Positions 45,733-55,910 are shown, numbered from the stretch's first letter. The stretch: DNA of 64,000 bases from Planctomycetota bacterium (GCA_022566315.1 JADFJC010000005.1:1-64000); one strand, 5' to 3'. Notes: generated from the sequence alone by a model not told the origin. Numbers and translations are program-made.

Positions 45733-46914
45733 TCAGGTTAAACAGTGCTCAACTATCGATTCGACAATTTCCGCACCAACATATTCCATTTCTGTGTTTT
45801 CTAATGCCGGATAAATCGGAATCGATACCTCTCGTTTATAAAATTCTTCCGAGACTGGAAAATCCCCTTCCTTGAAACCAAAACGCCTGCGGTAATAAGG
45901 CTGCAAATGCACAGGAATATAATGCACCTGACAAAATATTTTCCTCTCCCCCAGGTGCTGAAAGAAAACATCTTTTGCCACCGAAATATCATCAAACTTT
46001 ATCTGTAACGGATAAAGATGATATACATGCTCAGTCTCAGGAGTCGTTTGCGGTATAATAAATCTCTCATCTTCACCGAAAATACCATCGTAGTACGCCG
46101 CTATCTGCCGTCTCCTTTTAATGAATCTATCAAGCTTCTTCAACTGGCTCAATCCAAGAGCACACTGGATATCAGTTATTCGATAGTTAAATCCAAGTTC
46201 GTGCATTTCGTAGTACCACGGCCCGTCATTCCTGTCCAAAAGTGATTTATCCTTGGTGATACCGTGCATACGAAGCATTTTTATTTTTTCATCCAGTTCC
46301 CTGCTATCGGTAAGGACCGCTCCCCCTTCGCCGGTCGTGATATGCTTGACAGGGTGAAAACTGAACACCGTTGCATCAGCATATTTCGACGAGCCAATCG
46401 GCACAGTTTTGTACTTGGCACCAATTGCATGGCAGCCATCGTCCACTAATTGAAATTCATACTTATTCGCAAGCCGGCGAAGCGATTCCCACTGACAGGG
46501 CTGACCGGCATAATCGACCGCGACAACCGCCTTTACTCTGTTTCCACAAGCATCATATTGCTTCAGCTTCGTTTCCAGTTTTTCGACGTCAATCGTATAA
46601 GAGCACGCATCAATATCCACAAAATCCGCTTTCGCTCCCGCATACAGAATACAATTGGCACTGGCGAGAAAGGTTATCGGTGTCGTCAATACCACATCGC
46701 CGGCCTTCCAGCCGAGAGCCAAACCAGCCAAATGCAGCGACGCGGTCCCACTGCTGAGAACCGTGGCGCATTCGGATTCAAATTTTTGACATAATGCTCT
46801 CTCGAAATCGCATACATTCGGTCCCTGAGTGAGCCAATCCGAACTTAAAACATCAACTACAGACCGGATGTCGCTGTCGTCCACAAACTGCTTCCCGTAA
46901 GGAATAGGACGCAT
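45733..46914 (-). CDS. pseC: UDP-4-amino-4,6-dideoxy-N-acetyl-beta-L-altrosamine transaminase
   Basis: IPYGKQFVDDSDIRSVVDVLSSDWLTQGPNVCDFERALCQKF...SSGTASLHLAGLALGWKAGDVVLTTPITFLASANCILYAGAKADFVDID. Confidence 0.94.
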   Translation of the reverse strand: MRPIPYGKQFVDDSDIRSVVDVLSSDWLTQGPNVCDFERALCQKFESECATVLSSGTASLHLAGLALGWKAGDVVLTTPITFLASANCILYAGAKADFVDIDACSYTIDVEKLETKLKQYDACGNRVKAVVAVDYAGQPCQWESLRRLANKYEFQLVDDGCHAIGAKYKTVPIGSSKYADATVFSFHPVKHITTGEGGAVLTDSRELDEKIKMLRMHGITKDKSLLDRNDGPWYYEMHELGFNYRITDIQCALGLSQLKKLDRFIKRRRQIAAYYDGIFGEDERFIIPQTTPETEHVYHLYPLQIKFDDISVAKDVFFQHLGERKIFCQVHYIPVHLQPYYRRRFGFKEGDFPVSEEFYKREVSIPIYPALENTEMEYVGAEIVESIVEHCLT

Positions 46915-47896
46915 CGTCTTTCTCCTTATCTTCTACCATCTTCGCCAGGTCCTCCACTTCCAGCCAATGCTTATTATTATCACTTCTGTAACCGGCAAAA
47001 CCTGTATTGAGCGGCTTACCGTCTCGCCGCTCAAAGTCACGCTCTACCACATGCGGATAAATAACAAACTTGTCCTCAAACTCATAAGTGTGGATGCCGT
47101 CATCAGGAGAAACTAAGGTCTCATGAAGTTTTTCGCCAGGCCTTATACCAGTTACTATCTGTTCACATTCCGGGGCTACAGCTCTGGCCAAGTCCACTAT
47201 TCTCATACTTGGTATCTTGGGAACGAATATCTCACCGCCGGCCATTTCCAAAAGTGACCTTAATACAAAACTAACGGCCTCCTCCAGAGTCATCCAAAAA
47301 CGTGTCATTCGTTCGTCCGTTATGGGAATTTGTCCCTTTTGTCGACATTCCTTGAAAAACGGCACAACACTCCCTCTGGAGCCAAAGACGTTGCCATACC
47401 TGACAACACTAAACTTTTTACCCTTAGGTGAATAATTATTTCCTGCAATAAAGAGTTTCTCGGCACATAGTTTTGTAGCGCCGTATAAATTCACAGGGTT
47501 TGCGGCTTTATCAGTGCTTAAAGCGATTACTTTTTTCACTCCATTATCAATGGCAGCATCAATAATATTCGCAGCTCCAAATACATTGGTTTTTACCACT
47601 TCAAACGGATTATATTCGGCGGAAGGAACTATCTTAAGCGCAGCTGCATGAATGACATAATCAACACCGCTGAAAGCACGGTGCAATCTATTAGAATCAC
47701 GCACATTGCCGATAAAATACCTCATACAGGGATCATTAAAGCACTTTTGCATTTCATACTGTTTCATCTCGTCTCGGCTGAAAATTATAAGCTTCCTGGG
47801 GCTAAATTTACTTAATACTATTTCGATGAACTTCTTACCGAACGACCCTGTCCCGCCAGTAACAAGTACAACCTTGTTGTTCAGTGAGTTTTCCAT
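46853..47896 (-). CDS. pseB: UDP-N-acetylglucosamine 4,6-dehydratase (inverting)
   Basis: LNNKVVLVTGGTGSFGKKFIEIVLSKFSPRKLIIFSRDEMKQYEMQKCF...VDYVIHAAALKIVPSAEYNPFEVVKTNVFGAANIIDAAIDNGVKKVIALSTDKAANPVNLYGATKLCAEKLF. Confidence 0.95.
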   Translation of the reverse strand: MENSLNNKVVLVTGGTGSFGKKFIEIVLSKFSPRKLIIFSRDEMKQYEMQKCFNDPCMRYFIGNVRDSNRLHRAFSGVDYVIHAAALKIVPSAEYNPFEVVKTNVFGAANIIDAAIDNGVKKVIALSTDKAANPVNLYGATKLCAEKLFIAGNNYSPKGKKFSVVRYGNVFGSRGSVVPFFKECRQKGQIPITDERMTRFWMTLEEAVSFVLRSLLEMAGGEIFVPKIPSMRIVDLARAVAPECEQIVTGIRPGEKLHETLVSPDDGIHTYEFEDKFVIYPHVVERDFERRDGKPLNTGFAGYRSDNNKHWLEVEDLAKMVEDKEKDDASYSLREAVCGRQRHPVCS

Positions 47897-48179
47897 ATTA
47901 ATTTCCCTTTGCTTACCAGAAAATACGAGGTCACCTTCTCTGGCTCTCTCGTTTCAACACGGTCATTATAAAAATCCACCTCAAGAGCGCCCTTGCAGAC
48001 GAACAAAACTCCAGGATGACCGCCAGCTTACGTTACATTGGCTTGTAAACATGACGTACAAGCTCATATATAGGCAGACTCCGTCCCCGTGGGTGTACAA
48101 AGATGAAACTGACACCTACGAGGCGCTCTTTACAACAAAGTTATCATGCTTTGATTTTGCCTAAACTTGTTTTTTATAA

Positions 48180-48512
48180 CTAAATATTGTCACGATAAGT
48201 TGCGATGGTTTTTTTGCCCTTACGGACCCGGCTTAGCTCTTCGGCAGTCTCGGCTTGCTGAGCTGTAAGAGCAAGACATAGGTCCTGGTATAATTTTCGC
48301 AACTCCTCGCGCTGACTTTTAAATTCAGACGATTCAAGAACACCCGACCGGGCGATTTCCCCTACAAGAGAGCTGGCTTGCTTGCTTAAGACCTCGATTT
48401 CATTGATGTTGCCCTGCCGGGCGAGCTCTATTTGTTTTTCCAACAGGTTTTGTAGCTCGTCCAGCAGATGTATCTGTTCATCTGGAATAATCTCATCACT
48501 ATCTGTGCTCAT
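48180..48512 (-). CDS. Small coiled-coil protein, possible FliT/FlgN-like flagellar chaperone
   Basis: 110 aa helical sequence IHLLDELQNLLEKQIELARQGNINEIEVLSKQASSLVGEI; overlaps start of TPR operon genes. Confidence 0.5.
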   Translation of the reverse strand: MSTDSDEIIPDEQIHLLDELQNLLEKQIELARQGNINEIEVLSKQASSLVGEIARSGVLESSEFKSQREELRKLYQDLCLALTAQQAETAEELSRVRKGKKTIATYRDNI

Positions 48513-49156
48513 AGCATTCGAGCTCCTGTTTGGGTTCCTTGTTTTGCTTGAGCCAAACTATGTTCGGCTTCTTCCAGGAGATTAGCTGCATCTTTGTGGT
48601 TCTCGTCCAGGCTTAACAGGTCCAGGAGAATTTTTTTAGACTCCTCGAACCTGCCATCTTTCATATATAGCGCTGCCAGAGGGAACATAACGGAGATATC
48701 GCCCGGGTGCATATTCAAATACATCTCCAGATAGTGGGTAACCTGTGCGAATGAACCCATTTGGCAGGAGGCTTGAAACAGACCCAGAAGAGCTATCAGA
48801 TTATCAGTGTCCAGCTCCAGGCTTTTGAGATACATCTCAAAGGCCCGCTTGTAATCGGCTCTTTCCTGTGCGATCATAGCGAAGCCCGCGTAGGCCTTGG
48901 CGCAATTAGCGTCCAGCCGACAGGCGACCCTGAACGCTATTTCAGCATCATCAAGAAGATCCTTTTGCAGGGCCACTACTCCAAGCCCAACGTAAGGACC
49001 CGCTTCGTCAGGCGATAAGACGGCTGCTTTTTCGTAGTATTGTTGTGCCTGGGTGTAGTTGCCGACAGAGGTGTAACAGTCCCCCAGTTCCTGCAAAACT
49101 TCGTAATGCTGCGTCGAGTCGTGCTGTTCATCGACATTATTTTCTATTATGTCCAT
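48509..49156 (-). CDS. TPR-repeat protein
   Basis: GDCYTSVGNYTQAQQYYEKAAVLSPDEAGPYVGLGVVALQKDLLDDAEIAFRVACRLDANCAKAYAGFAMIAQ. Confidence 0.85.
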   Translation of the reverse strand: MDIIENNVDEQHDSTQHYEVLQELGDCYTSVGNYTQAQQYYEKAAVLSPDEAGPYVGLGVVALQKDLLDDAEIAFRVACRLDANCAKAYAGFAMIAQERADYKRAFEMYLKSLELDTDNLIALLGLFQASCQMGSFAQVTHYLEMYLNMHPGDISVMFPLAALYMKDGRFEESKKILLDLLSLDENHKDAANLLEEAEHSLAQAKQGTQTGARML

Positions 49157-50772
49157 TGCAATTCTTTTCCTTCGAGTATTTGTTCCGCTTTTTCGAGTAA
49201 TTTAATCGCCGAGTTAAAATCCTTTTCTTCGCGTTTGACCTTTGCCTCCAGCAGGAGTGTATCCACCGTTGGCCGTTGACGGTTGACTTCACGGCTGAGT
49301 TCGGCTGCTCGAATGTGGCCGCCGGCTCTGAAAGATGCCTTTGCTGCTAACGTTTTCATCCACAGTTCGTTTTCATGATGCGCGGTGATATATTCAAACA
49401 TTTCAGCAGCCTTTGACCAATTGCCGTTCTTTTCTGCTGACCTGGCTTTTTCAAGCAATTGGTCAAACTGAAACGGTATTTCTTCTGGTTGCAGCCGCCT
49501 TATCACAATGCCGGACGCATTCAGAGATTCACGCACCGATAAATTTGGAAACCTCCTCCGGGCATACTGTAAGTCATTTTTTCTGACCACTACCGCCCAG
49601 AGTCTATCTGTTGAATCTTCTAACTCAAATCCCTCGTTGTTGACGGAGCTGTTGACCAAAGCATGGAGCGAATCCTCTACCCAGAATTCTCTCATGGGAA
49701 ATCCGCTTGGTACTATGGCAATATATTCACCCTCACATCTGGCTAAAGCTGCGTCTATTCGCTCGGCCCCAGAAAACAACGGATTAACGAGCACGGGGAT
49801 TATGTTAGGCATATCGGTGTCAAGTTTTTCGAAATCCGCTGTCGGCAGTGGCATATAAACCTCGTATGGATAGAAGGTACGCTGCCAGATAGAACCGAGG
49901 GTTGTGCCCGCCTGCTTGTTTAGCCTCTCTGTAATAAAAATGATGGACATATCTCCGAGTTTAGTCCAGGGTTTGGCGGGCCGGGTGGTTCGTATCGTTA
50001 GGATGTTCCTCGTATATTCCTTTTCCTTCTTGCGACACTGCACTGATATTCTGTCACAGTCACCGTCAGGCTGATAAAATTCACCGGTAATTTCAGGGAC
50101 ATGGTGAAAATCTGAGAAGAAAACCAACCGACGCGTCATATCCCAGTCTATTAAAACGTTGATGTCCTCGTTATATAAACCCGTTTTTTCAAGCAAATCC
50201 TTCCGATGCATAAGGCTTACGTGCAGGACATGATTATAGTACAACATAAAAAAGCGGTCGAAGTCCCTGCTGATTTCAACGACTTTGCTTAAAACCTTTC
50301 GGCTGCCGTCCGGGCAAACCTTACAATACACTTTATACAAATCACTGTATGCGACTTGGCAGTCGCTTTTGTTTTCAAGAGCATCGACCAGTGTTTCGAT
50401 GTGATTAGGATAATATAGGTCATCGTCGTCAAGGTAGGCAACGTATTTGCCTTTGGCCCGAGATAATGCTTCATTAAGCGAATGGGCCTTGCCGCGATTC
50501 TCCTTTCTGTCGATAAACATTAACCGCTCGTCACCAAATGAATTAACTATATCGCTTACGTCTTCACCACCATCGTTTATTACGATTATCTGAAGATTTC
50601 GATAACTCTGGCGCACAACACTGGCCAGGGCCCCAGCTAAATATCGGCGCCGATTAAAAGTTGGAACAAGCACAGTAACGACCGGCCCGGCCTTTTTCTT
50701 AGACCACAAAGGCGCCTCATTGCTTTTTGGGGCACTCTCGTAGTTTTCTGACATTCCAGGAATATCTGACAT
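49147..50772 (-). CDS. GT2-family glycosyltransferase with C-terminal TPR-like region
   Basis: VVTVLVPTFNRRRYLAGALASVVRQSYRNLQIIVINDGGEDVSDIVNSFGDERLMFIDRKENRGKAHSLNEALSRAKGKYVAYLDDDDLYYPNH. Confidence 0.9.
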   Translation of the reverse strand: MSDIPGMSENYESAPKSNEAPLWSKKKAGPVVTVLVPTFNRRRYLAGALASVVRQSYRNLQIIVINDGGEDVSDIVNSFGDERLMFIDRKENRGKAHSLNEALSRAKGKYVAYLDDDDLYYPNHIETLVDALENKSDCQVAYSDLYKVYCKVCPDGSRKVLSKVVEISRDFDRFFMLYYNHVLHVSLMHRKDLLEKTGLYNEDINVLIDWDMTRRLVFFSDFHHVPEITGEFYQPDGDCDRISVQCRKKEKEYTRNILTIRTTRPAKPWTKLGDMSIIFITERLNKQAGTTLGSIWQRTFYPYEVYMPLPTADFEKLDTDMPNIIPVLVNPLFSGAERIDAALARCEGEYIAIVPSGFPMREFWVEDSLHALVNSSVNNEGFELEDSTDRLWAVVVRKNDLQYARRRFPNLSVRESLNASGIVIRRLQPEEIPFQFDQLLEKARSAEKNGNWSKAAEMFEYITAHHENELWMKTLAAKASFRAGGHIRAAELSREVNRQRPTVDTLLLEAKVKREEKDFNSAIKLLEKAEQILEGKELQWT

Positions 50773-50790
50773 TTTCTAAATAGCTAAAAA

Positions 50791-52368
50791 TTACACAGTC
50801 AAATTGCTCTTGAACTTCGGAACGGAAAATTCTGCCGGTAATCCAATATCTTCAAAACTCAATTTTTGCAAGTTATTGGAAAACGCGGGCACGACTTGGT
50901 GCGAATCTATCTCGCTTTCGAATTGGGTGAAAATGCTGTTGATTTCACTCAACTGTTTCTGTAACGGATAATTTTCTTCGACGAATCTGCGATACCCTTT
51001 GGGGTCATAAGTATCGGAAAGAATCTGCTCGCAGAATTCTTCCGAGATGTTAAATAAGAACTCTGACGGAAATATCTCCTCTGCACCCGGGAAATTATGG
51101 ATGACCGGCTTAAGACCGCAGGCCATTGCTTCTAAAAGTCCCATACCCTGGCTCTCAATGATACTTGTCGAAACGATGTAATGTTTGTCCTCAAGCCAGG
51201 AACGGACATCTTCCTGCCAGCCGTCGAAGAACACCACATCGCGAAGCTCAAGAGCATCAACCATATGCTTTAGGTATTGCTCAAGTGTTCTGTTCTGAAA
51301 TATCCCCCCGAAGAACAGACGATACTCAGGGTCAATATAGTGCAGCTTTTGCAGGCACTGTAAAACGAAAGCGGGGTTCTTTACAGTTCTCAGATTGGAC
51401 AAAAAAGCAATATTCTTGCCGTGCTGCCGCTCGGTAAAAGTAAATCTTTCAATATCTACGCCGCCGGGGATCGTAACTACCGATGTTTGACTTTCCAGGT
51501 TTGGAACCGTGTGGATAAGAGCATCTTTGACAAAGCTGTTGCCAACGGTAACAAGGATGTCGATATTAGCCCAGTTCATCTGCTCGGGCCATTGCGCATA
51601 GGCTTCGTAGCGGTGCAGTCTGACAATATTTTTGCAGACTTTCGGCTGCTTCGAGCCTATTACTGCAAGATTTGTGCACCACTCGAACCACGAAATATCA
51701 CTCCATTTCATTAATTCATACACTTCTTCTTCTGTTTGCTCTTCAAAAACGTGCACTTGAAAACGTTGCTCTGAAAATTTGATGATTTCATTGAGAAATC
51801 CCATACCATCACCACCACAGAAGAAAGCTATCTTAGGTCTTTTGCTGCGAATCACTTCAAGCATTGGCTTAAGAATCTCCTGGTTGGGCCAGCTTTGCAG
51901 TGAGCGGAGAAGTATTTCAATAGCGTTGGCCTTATTATTCTGCTCTAAGAATATATTGGCGGTTCTGTTTAGTACGTCCACATTCAATATGTCCATCTGC
52001 TCCATATTATCGAAAAGCTGCATAGCTTCGTTTGCTTTGCCGACAGCAAGATATGCTTCTACAAGGTTCCACACTACTTCTGCGGAGTCCTCTTGGTGGC
52101 TCAGGGCTTTGACGAAATGCTCGATGGCTTCATCCGAACGGCCAAGGCAATGCAGAATTGCTCCTGTATCATTCAGCACTTGGGCGTTGCCGCTGGTCGT
52201 GCGAAGATATTCTTGCATACAGGCCAGAGATTCCTGGTACTTACCAGCTTCAGCTAATTCCAAACCTTTCTCGTAATAATTGGGCTTACAATACGCATTA
52301 TTTTGCCTTTGCCCACTACTACTCTGCGAAGCACGAGCGGGCGGCTCCGGATTCATACTTATTGCCAT
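50791..52368 (-). CDS. TPR protein with C-terminal GT4-type glycosyltransferase domain
   Basis: TPR region KGLELAEAGKYQESLACMQEYLRTTSGNAQVLNDTGAILHCLGRSDEAIEHF; GT-B SIIESQGMGLLEAMACGLKPVIHNFPGAEEIFP. Confidence 0.88.
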   Translation of the reverse strand: MAISMNPEPPARASQSSSGQRQNNAYCKPNYYEKGLELAEAGKYQESLACMQEYLRTTSGNAQVLNDTGAILHCLGRSDEAIEHFVKALSHQEDSAEVVWNLVEAYLAVGKANEAMQLFDNMEQMDILNVDVLNRTANIFLEQNNKANAIEILLRSLQSWPNQEILKPMLEVIRSKRPKIAFFCGGDGMGFLNEIIKFSEQRFQVHVFEEQTEEEVYELMKWSDISWFEWCTNLAVIGSKQPKVCKNIVRLHRYEAYAQWPEQMNWANIDILVTVGNSFVKDALIHTVPNLESQTSVVTIPGGVDIERFTFTERQHGKNIAFLSNLRTVKNPAFVLQCLQKLHYIDPEYRLFFGGIFQNRTLEQYLKHMVDALELRDVVFFDGWQEDVRSWLEDKHYIVSTSIIESQGMGLLEAMACGLKPVIHNFPGAEEIFPSEFLFNISEEFCEQILSDTYDPKGYRRFVEENYPLQKQLSEINSIFTQFESEIDSHQVVPAFSNNLQKLSFEDIGLPAEFSVPKFKSNLTV

Positions 52369-52429
52369 CTGTTTTGCTCCTAATTCTTAGAAACCGACCA
52401 TCCCACGGTCGTAACCTTGGTAAGAGTAA

Positions 52430-52445
52430 TGCAAATTCCGTGCCG
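52430..52445 (-). promoter_or_regulatory. Candidate sigma-54 promoter for the TPR/GT operon
   Basis: Minus strand CGGCACGGAATTTGCA, one mismatch to TGGCACGNNNNTTGCW, about 60 nt upstream of the 52368 start. Confidence 0.75.
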
Positions 52446-52566
52446 TTAACCTGTACCGGCGTATATTTGCAATTTCGCAGCCCCATGCGTAACACTTGTA
52501 TAAATATCAAACATATTTGTTGTCAAATTACCCAGAAGTCAGCTCTGTCCTCTGCCCTCTGTCCTA

Positions 52567-53739
52567 TCAGATGAAATCCAGCAGCGACATAGACATAAGT
52601 CTTGCAGCCACTGCTAACGACATTTGATATAGAACCTCACGGCGAGAGAGGTCTATAACTATTTGGGCGATATCTGCTTCCTGCAGGCGCGTCGCTTCAT
52701 CTTCGGTATCGTACTTTAGACCTTTTAGACTATATTTGAGGCCATCTAAAAAGCCGATTTTAGACCCGATAGAGACTTGGGCTTGAACCAGAACTTTGCT
52801 TATCTCTTCTACTGAACTTGGTAAGTTGTTTAGCAGCTCTCGAACTTGAGCCTCGGAAAACCCTTTTTCATTTTCCAATACGTCCCGAATAATAATGAGT
52901 GTGTTGAATATATCATAAGTGCCGGGTACGCTTACCAAATCAACCCCTGTGCTGGTTATCCCTGTGGTGTCAACGTATAGGACTTCTCCGGTTAGCGAAT
53001 TCGTCACAGCTGTGTTGACACCTCCAGCAGCTATCCAAGTGGCCCCATCGTCGATAGAGAGTTCATAGCCACCACTGTCTCTTACTGTCAGCCACACCCC
53101 ACCGCGAACACTCGATGTCCCCGTACCGGTTTTGGCACCGGTATCACCAATAAAAATAGGGTCACTGCGGTCGTTGGAGCGAAAAATATTATCGCCTATG
53201 TAGAAGGCCGATGATTCCAAACCGGGAGCTACTTCTATATCTCTGCTCTCGAGACTACCCTGATAAGTTACTTTGGTGATTTTTCCGTTCGTACGTTCTA
53301 TCATATATGGCGCAGAGTCCGTATCGCTTCCACCAAAGAGGTATTGGTTCATGCGTTGAGTGTTAGCCAATGAGACTATCTGCTCTAATATATCGTCGAT
53401 TCCTTCTGCTGTCCTTTTTCTTGCTGCTTCGTCATAGATGCCACTGGTAATTTGAGTTAGACGTATTTGCATCTCCACAAGACCTGACGTTATATTATTG
53501 AGAATGGTGGAGGAAAACTCCAGGATGCTGGCGACTTCCGAGAGGTTGTTTATATAATTTCCCAGGGACTTTTCATTGCTATTGAGCCCTAAAACACGAT
53601 AGGCGGCAGCAGGGTCATCAGAGACTCGATTTATCCGTGAGCCTGTAGATATTTGTTCCTGTAGCTTAGCCATCGCATTCGTATGAAGATACAATGCAAA
53701 GCTGACGTTATTATAAATATTATTCAGTGATCCACTCAT
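52567..53739 (-). CDS. flgL: Flagellar hook-filament junction protein FlgL (HAP3)
   Basis: LQEQISTGSRINRVSDDPAAAYRVLGLNSNEKSLGNYINNL...; C-terminal LQEADIAQIVIDLSRREVLYQMSLAVAARLMSMSLLDFI. Confidence 0.93.
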   Translation of the reverse strand: MSGSLNNIYNNVSFALYLHTNAMAKLQEQISTGSRINRVSDDPAAAYRVLGLNSNEKSLGNYINNLSEVASILEFSSTILNNITSGLVEMQIRLTQITSGIYDEAARKRTAEGIDDILEQIVSLANTQRMNQYLFGGSDTDSAPYMIERTNGKITKVTYQGSLESRDIEVAPGLESSAFYIGDNIFRSNDRSDPIFIGDTGAKTGTGTSSVRGGVWLTVRDSGGYELSIDDGATWIAAGGVNTAVTNSLTGEVLYVDTTGITSTGVDLVSVPGTYDIFNTLIIIRDVLENEKGFSEAQVRELLNNLPSSVEEISKVLVQAQVSIGSKIGFLDGLKYSLKGLKYDTEDEATRLQEADIAQIVIDLSRREVLYQMSLAVAARLMSMSLLDFI

Positions 53740-53762
53740 TTTTCGTATCTTATATAGTAGTG

Positions 53763-53947
53763 ACTAAAGTGAGCTAAAGATTCAGGCTATCAGCGTATCA
53801 GGCCCCTAAGGGGTGGGTATCAGGGTTATCAGAACATCAGGCTCGTTTTTCCACCGTAAGGTGTCCTGTGAACTGATACCCTAATATACTGGTAACCTGC
53901 ATCCTGATTTCCTGATATGCTGATATCCAAACTTTAGACGCTTTATG
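53763..53947. repeat. CTAAAGTG-bounded composite repeat with nested TATCAGG array
   Basis: gactaaagtgagctaaag ... tatcagcgtatcaggcccctaaggggtgggtatcagggttatcag ... cctgatatgctgatatcc ... aaactttagacgctttatg. Confidence 0.75.
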
Positions 53948-53951
53948 TTTT

Positions 53952-55910
53952 TCATAATAGTTCCATAAGAGTTGCCAACGATGATTGGATCGTGCTCAGA
54001 TATTTGGCCATTGCCTTGAACATCTGCTCGAATATCAACATTTTGGCAGCTTCATCGTTTATGTTCACACCGCTTATTTCGCCTTGTTGATTGCCCAGGT
54101 TTTGGACCATAGATTCGATATTGTCTTTGCGTGCCTGTTTAACAAAAAGCTGTTGACCGATGTTCGTAACCATCTGGCGATAAAACTCTCCGGGCGTCAT
54201 AGAGTTCAGACTGGTTACGGTCTGGTCCTTCAAGCCTGCCATCCGCGAAGCGTTGGTGTTGTCGGTCATATCCGCACCCAGGGCTGATGCTACACGGCCC
54301 GGAGTAGCAGCTATATCCGAGCGAACCGCTATATCCAAAGCGCTGCTGCCGGAAAAAAAGGTGTTGATTCCAATCGCTGCTAACACCCCCGAAGTATCGG
54401 TATCAGCAAAAGCGTCAACGTCGAAGGTCTCGCCTGCGTTTAAGTCGCCGGTGCTAAGAGATATTTTGATTCCATTGCCTATATCGAGCTTATCACCTGC
54501 TGCGTAGCCGGAACCGACATTGAGAGTGCTAACAAGCTCGGCTGCTCCATTTCTCACTTCAAGCTGCAAGGTGCCGTTGCCTACTGAGCCGGTACCTACC
54601 ACCGTAAACTGGAAGGTATCGTTTGCCGTGCCTGTATAAATACCCGACACAGATATACTTGGCGGTGAGCCGGTCAAGGTGCTGGCGGTGGGTTCCGGCA
54701 GCACGGCGGGAAGAAAATCAAATTTATAATTTGTGTCGGCCTGAATATGAAGCTTGGAAGAAACCACCGAAGCACTCAAACCGGTGATAGCCGTAATAGC
54801 AGTAGCTATGGTGGTTAACGAATCTGTTGATGCATTAATAGGAACAGCGGTTCGTGTTACTGTCCCAGTGCTGGTATTGGTAACTCTTATATATATTGTG
54901 CCGTCGCTTACAGGTGGGTCGAAATCGGCCAAGTCTTCGCTCGTCACAGGCCAGCCGGTCAGGTCGGTAAATGACCCGGTTGAACCGACTCCCTGGACAT
55001 GGTATTGATTTATCTGCTGTATCATTGCAGTTGCCAAATCGTCCAGGTCATCGTGAATATCAGAGACCAGTTCGTTTCTTAACGACAATAATCCGCCTAA
55101 TCGTCCGCCTTGTACGTTTATATTAAAATTGTTCGCGCCGGCGACTGAAATACCCAGTTTGCCCTCTTCTTTCAAACCAACCTCCAGGTCGATAGCGGTG
55201 GCACCTATTACAACAGAGGTTCCAGCTACATAGACATCTATCACACCATACTGTCGCGCCTGGGTCTCTATACCAACCAATTCGGACAGCTCTGTTATGC
55301 TCTGGTCTCTTTGGTCCCGTAAATTGTTGGCCTGGCCACCGCTTATTTCCTGCTTTTCTATATTGTCGTTCAGTTCAGCTATTCTGTTTGTCAGGATATT
55401 GATCTGTTCGATGGTGTTCTTAGCTTCCAGTTCAATTTGATTTTTCAAGGATGTCAGGAATTCTCCTAATGTTCTGAATTGACCGGCCATAGTCTTAGCG
55501 ATGGTTACAATCTGGTTTTGCCAGATGATTTCTGTCGGATGAGCGGAAAGGTCCTGCAATGCGTTGAAAAAATTGTCCATAGCTGTACTCAGACCGGTCC
55601 CCTCCAAAAATTCTCCAAATGCGTTTTCGACCGTCCGCAGCGTGGCAAATTCCTGTGAGACCTGCCCTAATAACGACTTTTGACGGAGAATCTCCTGCTC
55701 CAGAAGACCATCAATTAATCTGGTAATACCGGCGACCTCGACACCTCCTCCTAAGAGAATCGAACCGACTTGCCCCGAATAAGCAGGACGCAGTTCTATT
55801 CTCTGACGGTGGTAGCCGTCGGTAGCCGCGTTGGCAACATTATTGCCGATTATATCAAAGGCCTTCTGGGCTGCTTTAAGGCCGCTAATGCCTATGGAGA
55901 AACTATCCAT
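53952..55910 (-). CDS. flgK: Flagellar hook-associated protein FlgK (HAP1)
   Basis: SFSIGISGLKAAQKAFDIIGNNVANAATDGYHRQRIELRPAYSG...; C-terminus GVNINDEAAKMLIFEQMFKAMAKYLSTIQSSLATLMELL. Confidence 0.95.
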   Translation of the reverse strand: MDSFSIGISGLKAAQKAFDIIGNNVANAATDGYHRQRIELRPAYSGQVGSILLGGGVEVAGITRLIDGLLEQEILRQKSLLGQVSQEFATLRTVENAFGEFLEGTGLSTAMDNFFNALQDLSAHPTEIIWQNQIVTIAKTMAGQFRTLGEFLTSLKNQIELEAKNTIEQINILTNRIAELNDNIEKQEISGGQANNLRDQRDQSITELSELVGIETQARQYGVIDVYVAGTSVVIGATAIDLEVGLKEEGKLGISVAGANNFNINVQGGRLGGLLSLRNELVSDIHDDLDDLATAMIQQINQYHVQGVGSTGSFTDLTGWPVTSEDLADFDPPVSDGTIYIRVTNTSTGTVTRTAVPINASTDSLTTIATAITAITGLSASVVSSKLHIQADTNYKFDFLPAVLPEPTASTLTGSPPSISVSGIYTGTANDTFQFTVVGTGSVGNGTLQLEVRNGAAELVSTLNVGSGYAAGDKLDIGNGIKISLSTGDLNAGETFDVDAFADTDTSGVLAAIGINTFFSGSSALDIAVRSDIAATPGRVASALGADMTDNTNASRMAGLKDQTVTSLNSMTPGEFYRQMVTNIGQQLFVKQARKDNIESMVQNLGNQQGEISGVNINDEAAKMLIFEQMFKAMAKYLSTIQSSLATLMELL

